From NCBI RefSeq assembly GCF_011386835.1, contig NC_088795.1, positions 12,009,441-12,073,440 of the forward strand: a DNA stretch of 64,000 nt, given 5' to 3'. Position numbers and translations under genes: made by a program. The DNA is from Chrysemys picta bellii. Its lineage: Eukaryota > Chordata > Testudines > Emydidae. Below the pieces are notes generated by a model. The model was not told the DNA's origin. It ran no database searches and worked only from the letters and a program-made list of their open reading frames with translations. The first letter of the stretch is position 1. Every line of letters begins with the position of its first letter. This document shows, piece after piece, positions 29,665-42,190 of this stretch.

Positions 29665-30630
29665 CAGGAGTCAAAATGGCAGTGGGGAGAGGGAGGTGTT
29701 GGTACTCTTCCAAGCTCCACCTACAAAATAAGCTCCACCCATGGGAGTCACCAAAATGAGATGCATCTCACAGTAGATTGTGCTGAAATTCATTATATGT
29801 TGATGTGTCCCTAAGCGCCATCATGACTGGAGGGGGAGGGGAATAAGTGGTCTCTCCTAACTGCCTCCAACTCAGATCACAGAATGAGCTCTCATGCATG
29901 GTAAATTGTGCAGATCTGTGACCCCCCCCCCGCTCCTTTTTCACAGGAGGGACGAATAGCCAGCAATGTTGCTATTTAAATGAACATCCACGAGCATGTG
30001 AGTGAGCCCCTCACTGAGACAAATGGGGCATTTCTCACCCTTCAGAGCTATTGCTCCTGGCTCTCTGCATACACTCGGGTCATGCTTTGGAGGTTTTTCT
30101 CCACAACTGTTACACCTGGAAATTGTCCCTTTTTAAAGGGAAGCTGGGATGTTGGAGAAAAAGATAGCAGATTGAGAGAGGTGCCCGTCCACCATGCCTT
30201 GCTGTACTCAACCAATCCATGCCGTGGGCGGGGGTACCAGTAGCCACTGGAGTTAGAGGTTACTGACCATCAGGCCTGTTGTAACCCAGACCCCTGTCAT
30301 GTGATATAAAGGACCTGATTCACCTTGGCAAGATTCTGATTTTACACTGCTGTAACTGCTTTGAAACCACACTTCGCCTATGCTGCTATTCTCCCCCTAA
30401 GTCTTGCACCAGCAGTTGGTGGCTGGCCAATAGCAATCAGGTACGTGCCGCACCACCTACTGGTCATTGACTCGTTGCTCCATCTGGGTCAAAGGATCCT
30501 GCCTCATTCTTCCCCTGGCTGCCCGGGTGGTGTTGACGGATCCTGCCACTGATTCTGGGGTTATCAGGTTAGAGTTGAGCGGTGGCCTTGAATTGCTATA
30601 CCATTGATGGAAGTGCCTTGGCTGGGTCCA
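29665..30630. other. No gene recognised
   Basis: No coding or repeat assignment possible. Confidence 0.4.
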
Positions 30631-30635
30631 GCAGC

Positions 30636-32270
30636 TGTATGACTGGGTCAGAGCAATGGTCCATCTAGCCCAGTATCCTGTCTGCCAACAGTGGCCAGAG
30701 CCAGCGACTTCATAGGGAATGAACAAGGCAGTTATCAAGTGATCCATCCCGTCGTCCAGGCCCGGTATCCGGCAGTCAGAGGCTTAGGGACACCCAGAAC
30801 ATGGGTTTGCATCCCTGACCATCTTGGCTAATAGCCCCTGATGGACCCACCCTCCATGAACTTAGCTAATTCTTTTTTGAACCCAGTTATACTTTTCGCC
30901 TTCACAACATCCCCTGGCAACAAGTTCCATAAGTTGGCTGTGTGTAGGGAGAAGAAATACTTCCTTTTGTTTGTTTTTAAACCTGCTGCCTATTAATTTC
31001 TTTGTTCTTGTGTTATGTGAACGGGTAAATAGCACTTTCCACACCAGTCATGATTTTTATAGCTATCATATCCCTTTTTAGTCGTCTCTTTTCCAAGTTG
31101 AACAGGCCCAGTCTTTTTCATCTCTCCTCATATAGAAGCTGTTCCATACCCGTAATCATTCTTTGTTACCCTTCTCTGCATCTTTCCCAGGGCCGGCTCC
31201 AGGCACCAGCCGACCAAGCAACCAAGCACGTGCTTGGGGTGGCACCTTGGGGCAGGGTGGCGCTCGATTTTTTATTTTTATTTTTATTTTTATTTTTTTT
31301 TATTCGGTGGCGCGGCACTCGGAGGGTGGGCGGGGGCTTCGGGTGGTGCTTGGGGGGCGGGGCTTTGGGCAGCGTGGTGCTCAGGGGGCGGGGCTTTGGG
31401 CGGTGTGGTGCTCGGAGGGGGGCGGGGCTTCAGGTGGCATGATGCTCGGAGGGGGAGCGGGGGCTTTGGGCGGCGTGGTGCTCGGGAGGGCGGGGGTTGG
31501 CACGGTGCGGCTCTCAGAGCGGGGGGTAGGGGCTTTGGGCAGCGCAGCGCTTGGAGCGGGGTGGGGCTTCGGGTACCGTGGTGCTGGGGGGGCGGGGATT
31601 TCAGTGGCGCTCACGGGGTGGGGGTACGGCAGGGCGGCGCTCTTCTTTTTTGCCTGGGGCGGCAAAAAAGTTAGAGCCGGCCCTGATCTTTTCCAATTCT
31701 AATATATATTTTTTGAGATTGGGTGACCAGAACTGCATGCACTATTCAAGGTGTGGACATGCCATGGATTTATATAGTGGCATTATGATATTGATTGCCT
31801 TATTATCCAGCCCTTTTCCCATGGTTCCCAACATTGTTAGCTTTTTTGACTGCTGATGCAAATTGAGTGGATGTTTTCAGAGAACTATCCACAATGACTC
31901 TAAGATCTCTTTCTTGAGTGGCAACAGCTAATTTAGAGGCCATCATTTAGTTTGTTTAGTTGAGGTTGTTTTCCAAAGAGCATTACTTTGCATTTATCAA
32001 CATTGAATTTCAACCATTTTGTTGCCCCTTCGCCCATTTTTATGAGATCCCTTTCTGACTCTTTGCAGTCTAGTTTGGATTTAAATATCTTGAGTAATAT
32101 TGTATCATATGCAAACTTTGCACCTCACTGTTTACCCCTTTTTCCAGTTCTTGATCTACGAGAGGACCTTCCCTCTTATCTCATGACAACTTACTTTGGT
32201 TAAGAGCCTTTGGTGAGGGACTGTGTCAAAGGCTTTCTGAAAGTCCAAGTACACTATACCCACAGTTTAT
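30636..32270 (-). mobile_element. CR1 LINE 3' region, interrupted by a hAT-type insertion
   Basis: Minus-strand CR1 3' end. The plus strand reads ACTGGGTCAGAGCAATGGTC, CATCTAGCCCAGTATCCTG, and TTTTTTGAACCCAGTTATAC (the end of the reverse transcriptase ORF, ITGFKKEL type). It continues through CACTATTCAAGGTGTGGACA to GTCAAAGGCTTTCTGAAAGT. The insertion at 31188-31685 splits it cleanly. Confidence 0.8.
31188..31685. mobile_element. GGCCGGCTC-TIR hAT-type element inside CR1
   Basis: The ends are CAGGGCCGGCTCCAGG and TAGAGCCGGCCCTG. Flanks ATCTTTCC (31180-31187) and ATCTTTTC (31686-31693) are an 8-bp duplication with one difference. The interior has a (TTTTA)n tract at 31267-31302 and GC-rich tandem GGGCGGGGCTTTGGGCGGCG units (about 31340-31600). 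Confidence 0.85.
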
Positions 32271-32279
32271 GCTGTAAAC

Positions 32280-33740
32280 CTGTGATGTCACCTAAAGCAG
32301 ATGGTCTTATGACAAACATGTGCCAGACACCAGGTTGCTTATGAAAGGGTTCAAAGATAAACCATGAGATAAGCCCTTGGCCTGTTGCATCACCTGTGAA
32401 AATCATTATTCAGACATAGAGGAAGTGGTGCTATTCCCGTGCAAGCGAAGGGTAAATGATTGTCTAAGCCAAGGTCACTCACTGGGCCCCGTGCTGTCAT
32501 CTAGTGTAGTAAGATGATTGCTGTAGGTCCCATGATAGTTTGGCTTAAGTGCTTCATGGGGTATAAACCTTCCATTGCATCACTTCTGCACTTTGGTCTG
32601 GAAAACCGCTCGCTGACCTTGGGAAGCAGCAGAAGGGACAGAGTGAGAGAAGACAGAATCCCTGGGCCGCATCTGCTTTTACCATTAAAACTGAGGACAT
32701 TGTCTCGTGTACTTCTCTGGGAACGGTGGCCTTTTACTGTCTCTGCTTCCCTTCTCCTGCGGAGTCCACACCATGGAGCTGTTCTAGTGGCTTTTGCCAC
32801 CTCTTACTGAGGCTCCCACCTTTCCTTCATTGGAGGCTTGTGCCGATCTTTGATGGAGCATTTTCAAAAGGATTCAGGAGTCAAGTCTGCCATGGGCCTT
32901 CAATTCCTTACTGCTGCACTGGCTCTTAAGATGGGGCCATACCAGCCAAGAGGTCCATGACTTTGGGTTTGGGGGCACTATCTTAGGAGGGACTTAGCCT
33001 AGGAGTGACCCCAAGCCACTATGGCTTGCTGCTGCACTTCCCTCCAGCTGCTATGACCTGAAGATGGACTCAGTGATCTGGTCTCCATCTCTGGCATCTT
33101 TCTCAGAATACAATGGTTCCAGTGGCAGCCTTAGGACTGTGATCTTTGGAGGTCTCGCCCTTCCAAGAGCCATACACCACCTGCAGGCGTCTCTCTGCAC
33201 CATCCCAGACTCCCCCTCCGTAGCTCTGGCTGGGTACCGTGTGAATCCGTGACCTCAAACACTAGATTCCTTACTGCCTTCCCCCACTCAATGGGGGAGG
33301 TGGCCACAGAGCCTCAGATGTGTAAAGGGGGTTGCAGGTAGATAGGATCAGTGAGAGAGGTGTCATGGCAGGTCCCACCACACCTTCACAGGCCTCTGCA
33401 ATTCCTAGGCCAGTCCTGACTGAAATGTCCGGCATGCTCAGCGGCAGCAATCACACAGTTAATTATTAGAAGGCATTGGCCCAGAGAAAATCAATTTTCC
33501 CGCAGCAGATATGGCACCAGTCAGCACACAGACATGTAGAACCGAAACAATTAGCAGCCGTTATAAACAGAGCTTTAGTGTAACTGGCTCCGGACCAAGT
33601 GGGACAATAAAGCTCCTTGCACTGGGTAAACAGAACATAGCCTATTGCAATATCCTGGCAATCGGATGCATGAGATGAAATCGCTGTTTGATTTGTGAAA
33701 CTGGGGTTTACGATTTTTCTGCATTGGACTGGATTTTATA
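32280..33740. other. No gene recognised
   Basis: Unique-looking sequence with no exon chain. Short open frames such as 32514-32810 lack any family pattern. Confidence 0.4.
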
Positions 33741-33759
33741 TATAGGTTGGGTGAATTCA

Positions 33760-34020
33760 GGGGGGCAGTGTGGTCTGGTGGACAGGGACAGCACTGGAAG
33801 TCAGGAGACCTGGCTTCTGTTCCTAGCTGCCAGCTCTTCCCCTGACTTTTGATGTGACATTGGGCAAAGCCACTTAGGGCCTAATCTGCAGTGGAGCTGT
33901 GTACCCTCTGCTCACCAACTTCAGCACTAGGAAGCTAGGTCTGCAACATCTGTGCTCCAGTTGCCCCATCTATAAAATGGAGACAATGTCTCTCTGGGTC
34001 TGTACAAAGCACTTACCACC
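33760..34020 (+). mobile_element. MIR SINE
   Basis: It has the tRNA-like head CAGTGTGGTCTGGTGGACAG, GTCAGGAGACCTGGCTTCTG, a MIR core with GTGACATTGGGCAAAGCCAC, and CCCCATCTATAAAATGGAGA, the classic amniote MIR order. GTACAAAGCACTTACCA closes it. Confidence 0.8.
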
Positions 34021-34421
34021 ACCATATGTTATCTGTTCTTTGTAAAGTCAAGCCCTCTAGATAGGAATTGCTAACACTATTCATGCCTGTGCAATTAGAA
34101 GAATAGAGCAGGATGAGTATGAGGTATCTGCCTTGTCTGTCATATCATTGCAGTTGTTCTCTCCAAGGTGTTAAGAACCTACAGGAATTGCCTTCTCTGA
34201 AAAGACAGCTGCCCCAGAGTTCCCAGAAATGCGGTGGCTTTGGTCCATGGAATCCTTTAATTCAGAGACTGCAAAGCAAACCGGAAGGAATCTTTGACTC
34301 TGGGGGTTGAATGAACCCAGAACCTCATAGTCAGCCCAAACTACTGAGTTACACCTGGCAGCAATGGGAAACATGAATTGACCTAGATTTTCTCAAAAAC
34401 AGGCCCACGGTCTCTTGGAGG

Positions 34422-34544
34422 TAGGGTGATCAGTCGGCAAGTGTGAAAAATTGGGACTGAGTGGAGGGTAATAGGCACCTATATAAGACAAAGCCCCCCC
34501 AAATCAGGACTGGCCCTATAAAATCGGGACATCTGGTCACCCTA
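34422..34544. mobile_element. Short TIR element (TAGGGTGACCAGA family)
   Basis: Inverted copy of the element at 19317-19434: TAGGGTGATCAGTCGG at the left and ACATCTGGTCACCCTA at the right, with GTGTGAAAAATTGGGACTG inside. Confidence 0.6.
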
Positions 34545-34559
34545 CTTGGAGGGGTTATA

Positions 34560-35980
34560 AGCTTCTAAAAATATGTGGGCTGAGTTTCATGTTCGTAACC
34601 AAACTGAACACCAGTCATATGTTGGCTGGGAAGTACAAAATCAAGGGCCAAAGAGGCATTTCTTCCAAAGTGGAAATATTTCCTGGGCTCCACCAAGTCT
34701 ATAGATGTAACTATTGCTCCACAGACTGTGGGCTGAGAAAGAAAGCGACCTTTAACCTGAAATGTCAGTAGTGTTAGTGAGGCCGTCCGTTTTCTACGAA
34801 GCCTGCTGACTCACACTCAGTGGTGCGCTTGCTGACGCAGGGTAGGCGCTTAGTGACAATCGGAACACAAAAAGCACCGCTAACGTGCACGTTCCAGGGA
34901 ATGACGCAAATCCCACCGTTTGGGAAAGGTGCCGATTTGATTTCCTTGTCTATGAATTTCCTTTAATTGTTTTAATAACAATCCACTCTTTTTTTTTTTT
35001 ATTTAAACTGATTTTTAGCAATGTTGGGCTGCCTGCTCATGGCCCAGTCCTGTGTGGTACTGAACATGTCCAATTCCCACTAAAGTTCAAAGGGAGCCTT
35101 TCCATTGACTTGAATGGATGTTGGGTCGGACTCTTACTGTGTGACAGGGTGAACATCTCTTGCTTGAACATTTCATCATCTCTTCCTCTACATAGGAGCA
35201 TCAGCCCTGATGCAACCTTTCCTTGCTCCCTGTGCAGTTGTTTACACATGGGCAAAGAAGGTGTAAGTGACTACATAAGGTACAAGCCAGTGGAGAGTTA
35301 CTCTGTAGGATCTATCATACTCAGGAAGGACCCCTTGTGCTCCAAGACTTTCTGACCACTGAGCATGAGACAGAATCCACACAATGCCATACAATGAAGC
35401 TAAGTTTTTTTCATTTAAAAAAAAAATTGTTTCTAGCCCTTCTGGTTAAGTAAAGAAACCCTTGCAAGCATGAATCAAGTGTACCTGATGCAGACAGCTG
35501 CTTGCTTGCGTCTGTAGACTGTTTGAAACAGAAGTACACAGCTGCTAAAACTTCCAGCCGACCTGCTGACACAGTCTAGGGGGTAGTGACATGCTGTCAA
35601 TAGACAAGCCTTTGACACCTCAAAAGTGGAAGATGTGGGGCCAGCTTAAAAGAAATGGATTTAACATCAACAGATCAGAGGAACGATTGTCCTGAGCGTA
35701 TTAATCATTAACTCAGTAGACAACCTCCATTTTTAATTTAAATGAAGCTGCCACAGAATTTCCAGGAGTGCCACAGAATCCGGGAACCGTGGCACAGAAT
35801 TTTAGCTCTAGCTTGCTACAGAGCATGTAGGACAGGATCACGTCTAACCAAGCTAGACATAATCGGAGCCATATGATGGTGCAGTAATAGATCCAGGCTC
35901 AATTTTATTAACGAATGTATTAAAGGTGGCATTGGGTGGTTCAGGCTAAGTTTGGGTTCCAGCTGATGGAAGGTAGTTTT
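34560..35980. other. No gene recognised
   Basis: The 156-codon open frame at 34885-35355 has no recognisable domain and no convincing codon pattern. Nothing else was identified. Confidence 0.4.
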
Positions 35981-35994
35981 GGGTCATGTCAACA

Positions 35995-36235
35995 ACAGAG
36001 CTGGTTGGAAAAGGGTTTATTTTAACTTGGAAAGTTTAGAAGAGAATGGGGGGGGGTTGTTAATCTAAACTTCCCACGGAAAAATTCAACTTTCAGTTTT
36101 GGGGTTTTCAGTTTTTTGATTAACAGTCAAAATTTTCTATGGAAAGCAGATGTTTTCCACAAAAAATGCATTCAGTCAAAACCCAATCATCTGTCACAAA
36201 ACAGTTCAGGTGAAAAATTTTCAGCCAACCAAAGT
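35995..36235. repeat. A/T-rich interspersed repeat (GAGCTGGTTGGAAAA family)
   Basis: It begins AGAGCTGGTTGGAAAAGGG and contains AAAATTTTC and TTTTCAG motifs, ending GAAAAATTTTCAGCCAACC, which suggests inverted ends. It resembles the repeats at 21635 and 44549. Confidence 0.4.
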
Positions 36236-36663
36236 CAACAGGTTGGGGGTGATTTGCAAAGGTTCCCCTTTAGTCTTGCGTGATTTTTTTTTTTTTTTTT
36301 TTTGCAGTTAAATGTGTCTCTGGATGGCTTCAGAATGATTCTGCTTGGCTACAGTCTACTCACAGGGGTTGGTAGCTGGGTCACATATGACAAGAGGTAA
36401 GTTTTGGTTTGTTCTATCTGCTCTGGATACATTTTTAGTATGGGGGAGTTTATTCCGGTTCAGGCAGCTTCAGATGGTGATTGGGAAGATTTCAGATATC
36501 TCCATTCCTGTGTGTGGTTGCGCTTTTGCAGCCTTTGGAAATAATGCACCTCTTTGCATAACCCCTCAGCGAAGCCAGGAATCCATGTAGATTTTTTTTT
36601 TTCTGGTGTGGTTCCACCTCCTTTTGTTTTGCTTTTCCTTTTTATATTTCCACGATAGATCCC

Positions 36664-37364
36664 TGTCGCGGGGTGGTCGCCCACTCCTGTCATGAAGGCC
36701 CGGGAACAGCCCAGGAGAGGGCTGTGGCTAGAGGCAAGCAGCCCAGGCTGATTGGGGAAGTAGCCTCAGCTGTGGCTGTGCCCCAATCAGGGCCCAGTTG
36801 GCCCTTATAAGAGGGCAGTGGGCTAGGAGCAGACAAACACTCTCTCTCTCGCCTTTGAGAGGGAGGGGCCTGGCTGCTAGGGAGTGTACCTGAGTACCTG
36901 AGGTGGAGCAGGGCTGAGGGATGGCCAGAGGAGCTGGGGAGCTCTGGCCTGGAAACCCCCCAGGCTGCAGGCCTAGAGTAAGGCCGAATAGGTATTGGGG
37001 TTGCAGGGGGCAGCCCAAGGGTAGGCAGAGGCAGCAGGTCCAACCCCCCCTTGCCTGTGATGAGTGGCTTATATACTGCAGTCTGCCCCAGTGAACGGGG
37101 GCTAGATGGGGACTGGGCAGTAACTATATACTGAGGTGAGGTGGGGATAGGGGGTGGGGGTTCCCCTGGAAGGGGGAGACCCAGAGACTGTGGGGTTAAT
37201 GCCGGGGGCAGCAACCCAGCAGAAAGGGGCACCGGGGTCCGGGAGAGACATGGGGGCCCAGCGGTAGCGAGACACCGGCCAACAGAGGGTGCACCGGAGG
37301 CTGGAAGCTAATTCCCTGAGAGACCAGCAGGAGGCGCCGCAGGGGTGAGTCGTGCCCCGTTACA
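36664..37364 (+). mobile_element. Solo LTR with 5-bp target duplication
   Basis: It begins TGTCGCGGGG and ends CCCCGTTACA. Perfect ATCCC duplications lie at 36659-36663 and 37365-37369. TTATAAGAGG near 36806 is a TATA-like site. TG...CA ends with a 5-bp duplication indicate an LTR retroelement, probably Ty3/Gypsy-like or ERV. Its internal region was removed by LTR recombination. Confidence 0.8.
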
Positions 37365-37369
37365 ATCCC

Positions 37370-39560
37370 CAAATGATTTCCATGTACAAACCTTCAGAGG
37401 CAGAGTAACAGATGTTGTTCAGTGTGTAGGTTCAACTTGACCTGACTTGCTGAATGTGAGAGTCAAAGAGAAAAAGAAAAGAAAAATTAGCTGCCAAAAT
37501 GACAGCTTCCTATTTTTCCAGTTGAGGAATGCAGGAGTCATCTCCACAATTGCGAAATCAACGCTATCATTAACCAGGTGATAACCCAAGGTGCAAACCA
37601 CAAGTACTGGAACAGGTACAAACTAAACACAGACAGGAAACTACCCACCCTTCCAGTAGGTGGAAATTGCCTACTCCTGAGAAAGATAAGTGGGGTTGGT
37701 TCACCTTAGGTCAATTGCTCTGTGATCTACGCTGTAGAGGGCATCAGTTACTAAAAAGCAGCTCTTAAATACCATGCCCTCATGGCATCCTCACATGTCT
37801 CCTTGGTAGATGCCTGACCCCCAATAGAATAAGGGCAAGGGAAGGAGTTCAGAGTGTGCCAGTCATAGAATCATGCTCTGAACTTGACCACTCATGATTA
37901 GAACTGGGCAAAAAATGGGACAAAACTTTTGTGCAAACATTGCCCCTTTCTTAAATTGAAATTCGGACTAAAATTTTCACCAGAATTTGGTCCGCTGGTT
38001 GGTTCATTAGCTTGCCGGGTACTGACGGGGAGTGCGACGTGAACGCTAATCCATGCTCCCCCTGCTGTGCCTGTTATGGCAATGAAAGAAAGTATTTTCC
38101 CTCTGCCACAGTGTCAGTGGGGAAGTGCCCTTCAGCAGAACTGATTCTGGAAGGAGACAGCTTGGCTAATCTGATAGCTGTCTTCTCTTGGATACAGAGT
38201 CAAATGTTTCTCTCCGTGAAGGACTTGGGCAGGAGATGGGGACGGGGGGGCGCTTCCCAGACAGGACTGTTGTGTTATGGGCTGGATTGTCCACGATGGC
38301 AGGAATGTGCGAAGAAAGGGCAGGGGGCCAGTGGACTGGTGGTATGTAAAATCTTCTCTGGTTGGACTGTGACCAGTTCTGCTCACCCTAAGCGTCTCTG
38401 TAAGGGTGAAGAAAGCCATCAAGCCCTTACAAAGGACCCTGTAAGATTTGTCAATTTCATTCTCAAACTTCATGGCCTGGCATGATTATTCTGGGACAAG
38501 GCAACAAGGTTCCAACGTACCTCCCTGTTGATATTTCAGCACTTGGAAGGGTGAGAGGGTAATTCCATCTCTACGTCAACAGTGAGCCGATTGTACCAAT
38601 AATATAAAATATTATGCCAGCATTTTCAAAGCTGGGGGCTCAGCCCCTCTGAAAATCAAGCCAGTCATTTAGATGCCTAAATATGGAGCCAGGCCCTAAC
38701 CTTAGACACCCAGGTTTGGTGGGGTGTGTACCATTGACCTGGCCCCTAAGCAAGATAGCATCTGGAATGTTGGAAGGCTAATATTCCAGCCTGGTGATTT
38801 CAGATGCATTAATTTGGGGGTTCTCAACTTAAGACATTCAGAAAGTGCTGCGCACCCCCCTCTGAAAATCAGGCCTTTTATGATGTCTCCAGTTGGCCTC
38901 TCAAAGTCCTGGCCCACGTTCCAAACTAGCTGCTTCTATCTTTTTTGGTGAAGGAGCAGAAAGGAGATGTGTGACTTTGTCTAGAACTCTTTTTTTTTTT
39001 GCCCATGGCTCAGATTTCCATATTCTCTCTTATTCCCAGCTAAACCACATCCGCCCCCATTTCTCGGACATGTTTCTTCCTCGTCCTTTGTACAGCTCAT
39101 GTGAAAGCTCATTAAATCTGTTCCATAGGCTGTGTGCATTGGACGGCAACTCTGAAACTCAACAAAGGCAAGTGTTGGCTTGTGGGGTGTATTATCCCTA
39201 TAGAAATATATTTCTAGCAAAAGCTCTCTGGGCGCTGACCATGCCTTCGCTTTGTCTGAAAGATGCCTTTTCTCATACAATCTACCATTGTATTAGGGTG
39301 GAATTTGCAGATTTAGGCTAATGCTGAGCGCTTTTGAAAATCTCACCCTAAGACTTTACACTGTAAGAAAAAAATACATATAATTTGGCTGGGTTTGTTT
39401 TTCTGACACCATTTTGTAAAAGGTTCGTTGAGGAGAATAATGACCTACAACAAGATTTTTCTCAAATGGTAGTGCCTGCAATCTTAAGACTGGTTTAAGG
39501 GAAACAGGATCATCAATGTGGTGCATGCGAGCTGGGAGTTGAACGTGCAAATCTTGTAGC
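37370..39560. other. No gene recognised; scattered old repeat fragments
   Basis: CTCTGAAAATCA-type phrases near 38650 and 38860 recur elsewhere and suggest old interspersed repeats. The 157-codon frame at 38012-38485 has no family pattern. Confidence 0.35.
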
Positions 39561-39571
39561 TGTGCATCTAA

Positions 39572-39863
39572 GGGTACGTCCAAACTACCCGCCGTTTCGG
39601 AGGGTAGCAATCGATTTATCGGGGATCGATATATCGCGTCTCGTTAAGACACGATATATCGATCCCGAACGCGCTCCCCGTCATCTCCGGAACTCCACCG
39701 GAGCGAGCGGCGGTAGTGGAGTCGACGGGGGCGCCGCGGCCGTCGATCCTGCGCCGTGAGGACCGAAGGTAAATCGATCTAAGATACTTCGACTTCAGCT
39801 ATGCTATTCACGTAGCTGAAGTTGCGTATTTTAGATCGATCCCCCCCTAGTGTAGACCAGCCC
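39572..39863. mobile_element. Harbinger-like MITE with two nested hairpins and TAA duplication
   Basis: TAA at 39569-39571 and 39864-39866 flank the ends GGGTACGTCCAAACT and AGTGTAGACCAGCCC. One hairpin pairs GATCGATATATCG with CGATATATCGATC (about 39625-39664). Another pairs GACTTCAGCTA with TAGCTGAAGT (about 39790-39825), the latter shared with 26958-27146. Confidence 0.7.
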
Positions 39864-39869
39864 TAACTG

Positions 39870-41180
39870 CCTGACTTGTATGCACAAATTGGTAATTGCC
39901 TGTGCAGATTGGTTTGAAAGGAACATAGCCCCACTTGAATAGGAAGCTGCACATCTGCTGGCACAGATATAGGTTTGGCGTGCATACAGAACCAGAGTCG
40001 CTTTGAGCCCTTTAGTAAGGCAAGACCTTGGTTTGGAACGTCTGATCCAAAAGCTACTCTCCCATTGCACTTTGCTCACACGCTAAATTAAATAGAATCG
40101 GTCGGCTTCAGAGGGACTGAACTGCCCTTGAGAGGATTTGAACCTGTGATTCTGTGGGCCAAACAGTGAGGGCCTCACTAAGTTGTAACTCAGGCAGACT
40201 CTTATCAACTTCATTTGGAGTTTACCTCAGTGAAGACTGAATAAAACTGGTAAAATCGAAGCGACCCTAAGAATTAGGCCCTATATATTTACAATCCAAG
40301 CTTCAGCCTCTTGGCTATCATCTCTGGTTGGCGTTAGCTGGTTATTATCATTGTTACTGTAGGTTTCTGCTCTAATAGTTACTTTTGCTTTAATGGGGGC
40401 AAACTACGTAGAAACAACTGTACTTGACCATTGAGTCAGGGGTCCCAGTCACCTTAAACATGGGCCAAAATTTTCTAACCCAAGTGCCTCGAGTCAGACA
40501 TCCCGTTGCTGATTCTCATTTACGCCACTCTGACAATGTGAAGGGGCTTCAATGTAAGTGAGAATGTGCCCCCATAATCCATCTATAGACGTCTCACTAA
40601 ACGGCCTGATTTTCACTTAGTGCATTGGCAACTACTGGGGCTCCCTGTTTGTGTGCCTGCTAATGGAGTTAGGTATCTGGATTTAGGCACTCCCGCTTGC
40701 TAATGACAATCACAATTCTGTCCGGTCATCCGCTGGTCGATTGTGTGAATACGATAAATCTGTGGGGGTTTTTAGAGAGTCATGGAATGGGTGATCCAGC
40801 CAACCCTTTTGGTAGGAATGAGCTGAAATGCCTGTTCGAAGTGGCTTTTTTTTCCTTAAGGAAAGGAGAGAGAGAGAAGAAATTGTGTACTTTTCGTGCC
40901 CTGAGAGACAGTGGCACACAGTTTGAACCGCCCTGGACATGTATAATCCCTTATGGCTGCAGAGAGAAACTAGGGAACTTCATAGCAATCAAACAGAAAA
41001 GACCCATTATGTTACCTTGTGCATCCCTTCCCCCTACCCTCCGCTGATGCAAGGTAAGTCTCAACATTATGTTCTCCAAGGCTTTGTCCCTTCCAATCAT
41101 AAATGACTACTGAGTAGCAGTCGGGATATCCCATAACTCAGTGATCTCCGTAGACTCTCAAGAGGCCATGTCCTCCAGTG
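39870..41180. other. No gene recognised
   Basis: No coding or repeat assignment possible. Confidence 0.4.
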
Positions 41181-41189
41181 AATAGTGGC

Positions 41190-41370
41190 ACTAAAGTGGG
41201 ACTCTGGAGGTAGTTTCTAGCCCCAGCCCTGCCACTGACCTGCTGTGTGTCCTAAAGTCCCTGCCCAAAAGCAGTAGGGGAAGAGTCTGTTTCTTACCAG
41301 CTGTTTGTACAGCACCTAGCACAATGGGACCCCAATTTCAGTTGGGTCCTTTAGGTGCTAATGTAACCCC
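41190..41370 (+). repeat. MIR-like SINE, 3' part
   Basis: CAGCCCTGCCACTGACCTGC, then GTACAGCACCTAGCACAATG and TTGGGTCCTTTAGGTGCTAA, follow the core and tail order of amniote MIR-type elements. Confidence 0.6.
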
Positions 41371-42190
41371 CACACCTCCTGGGTGTGGTGTTCTGTCCCA
41401 TCTAGTGGCACCAAGGCCCCTGGTTCGATCCTGCCTGCTGACGACCGGGGTCTGTCGGTGTTACACTAATACAGTGCAAATCATAATTTCAGAATGGGAG
41501 GAACACCGTTTTCACTTCCATATACACATTTCAAAGAGGAGATTAAGATGGGAGTACACATATTGGGACTGAATCTCTGCTCTCATCCTCCGGGCTCTCA
41601 CAGATGTAACCTTATTGACTTCATTGGAATCACTGCTTAATCTGGGTATTTGGAGGTCCGCTCCAGCTCAGGGCTGTAGTTCTCACACGTTGCAAGCAGG
41701 GAAGCAAAAACTCAAGCCAAGTCAGATTGTTATAACAATTGTTCAGCCCAATCCAGGCTTTATCTTTGCCGGATGGAGTGTTTGTACCAGCTGGGGGAGC
41801 TCTGCAAGGGAAGCAGTTAGCCTTGTGATTAGTCAGCCTGATGAGCAGAGCCCACAAATTGCAGCACAGTGTGTTTGAATCCAGTGAACTAGGTGCAGGC
41901 AGGTCAGTTTGGCAGATGTTGCATCACCATGGTTCGGTATTGTGTCACCACATCTCTTAAGCAACCACTGTGCTACACCCCTCCCCGGAACCCTGCCCAG
42001 CAGGGTAGGGGAAAAGAAGAAGGTGGCCTAAACAAGCTGGAGAGCTGAATGGACAAGAGGTCATAGGCCAAGGAATGACACAACCCCATTTATAAATGAC
42101 TAAAGGCAGATCAATGCATTCACTGATGCCTTACGCCGACAGAGCAGAGAGTCCTATCCTCACGCAGACTGTGCTTTTCACTTCGTTGCG

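Noticed and set aside
36690..37232. Minus-strand frame of 180 codons
   Set aside because: It lies wholly inside the solo LTR at 36664-37364.
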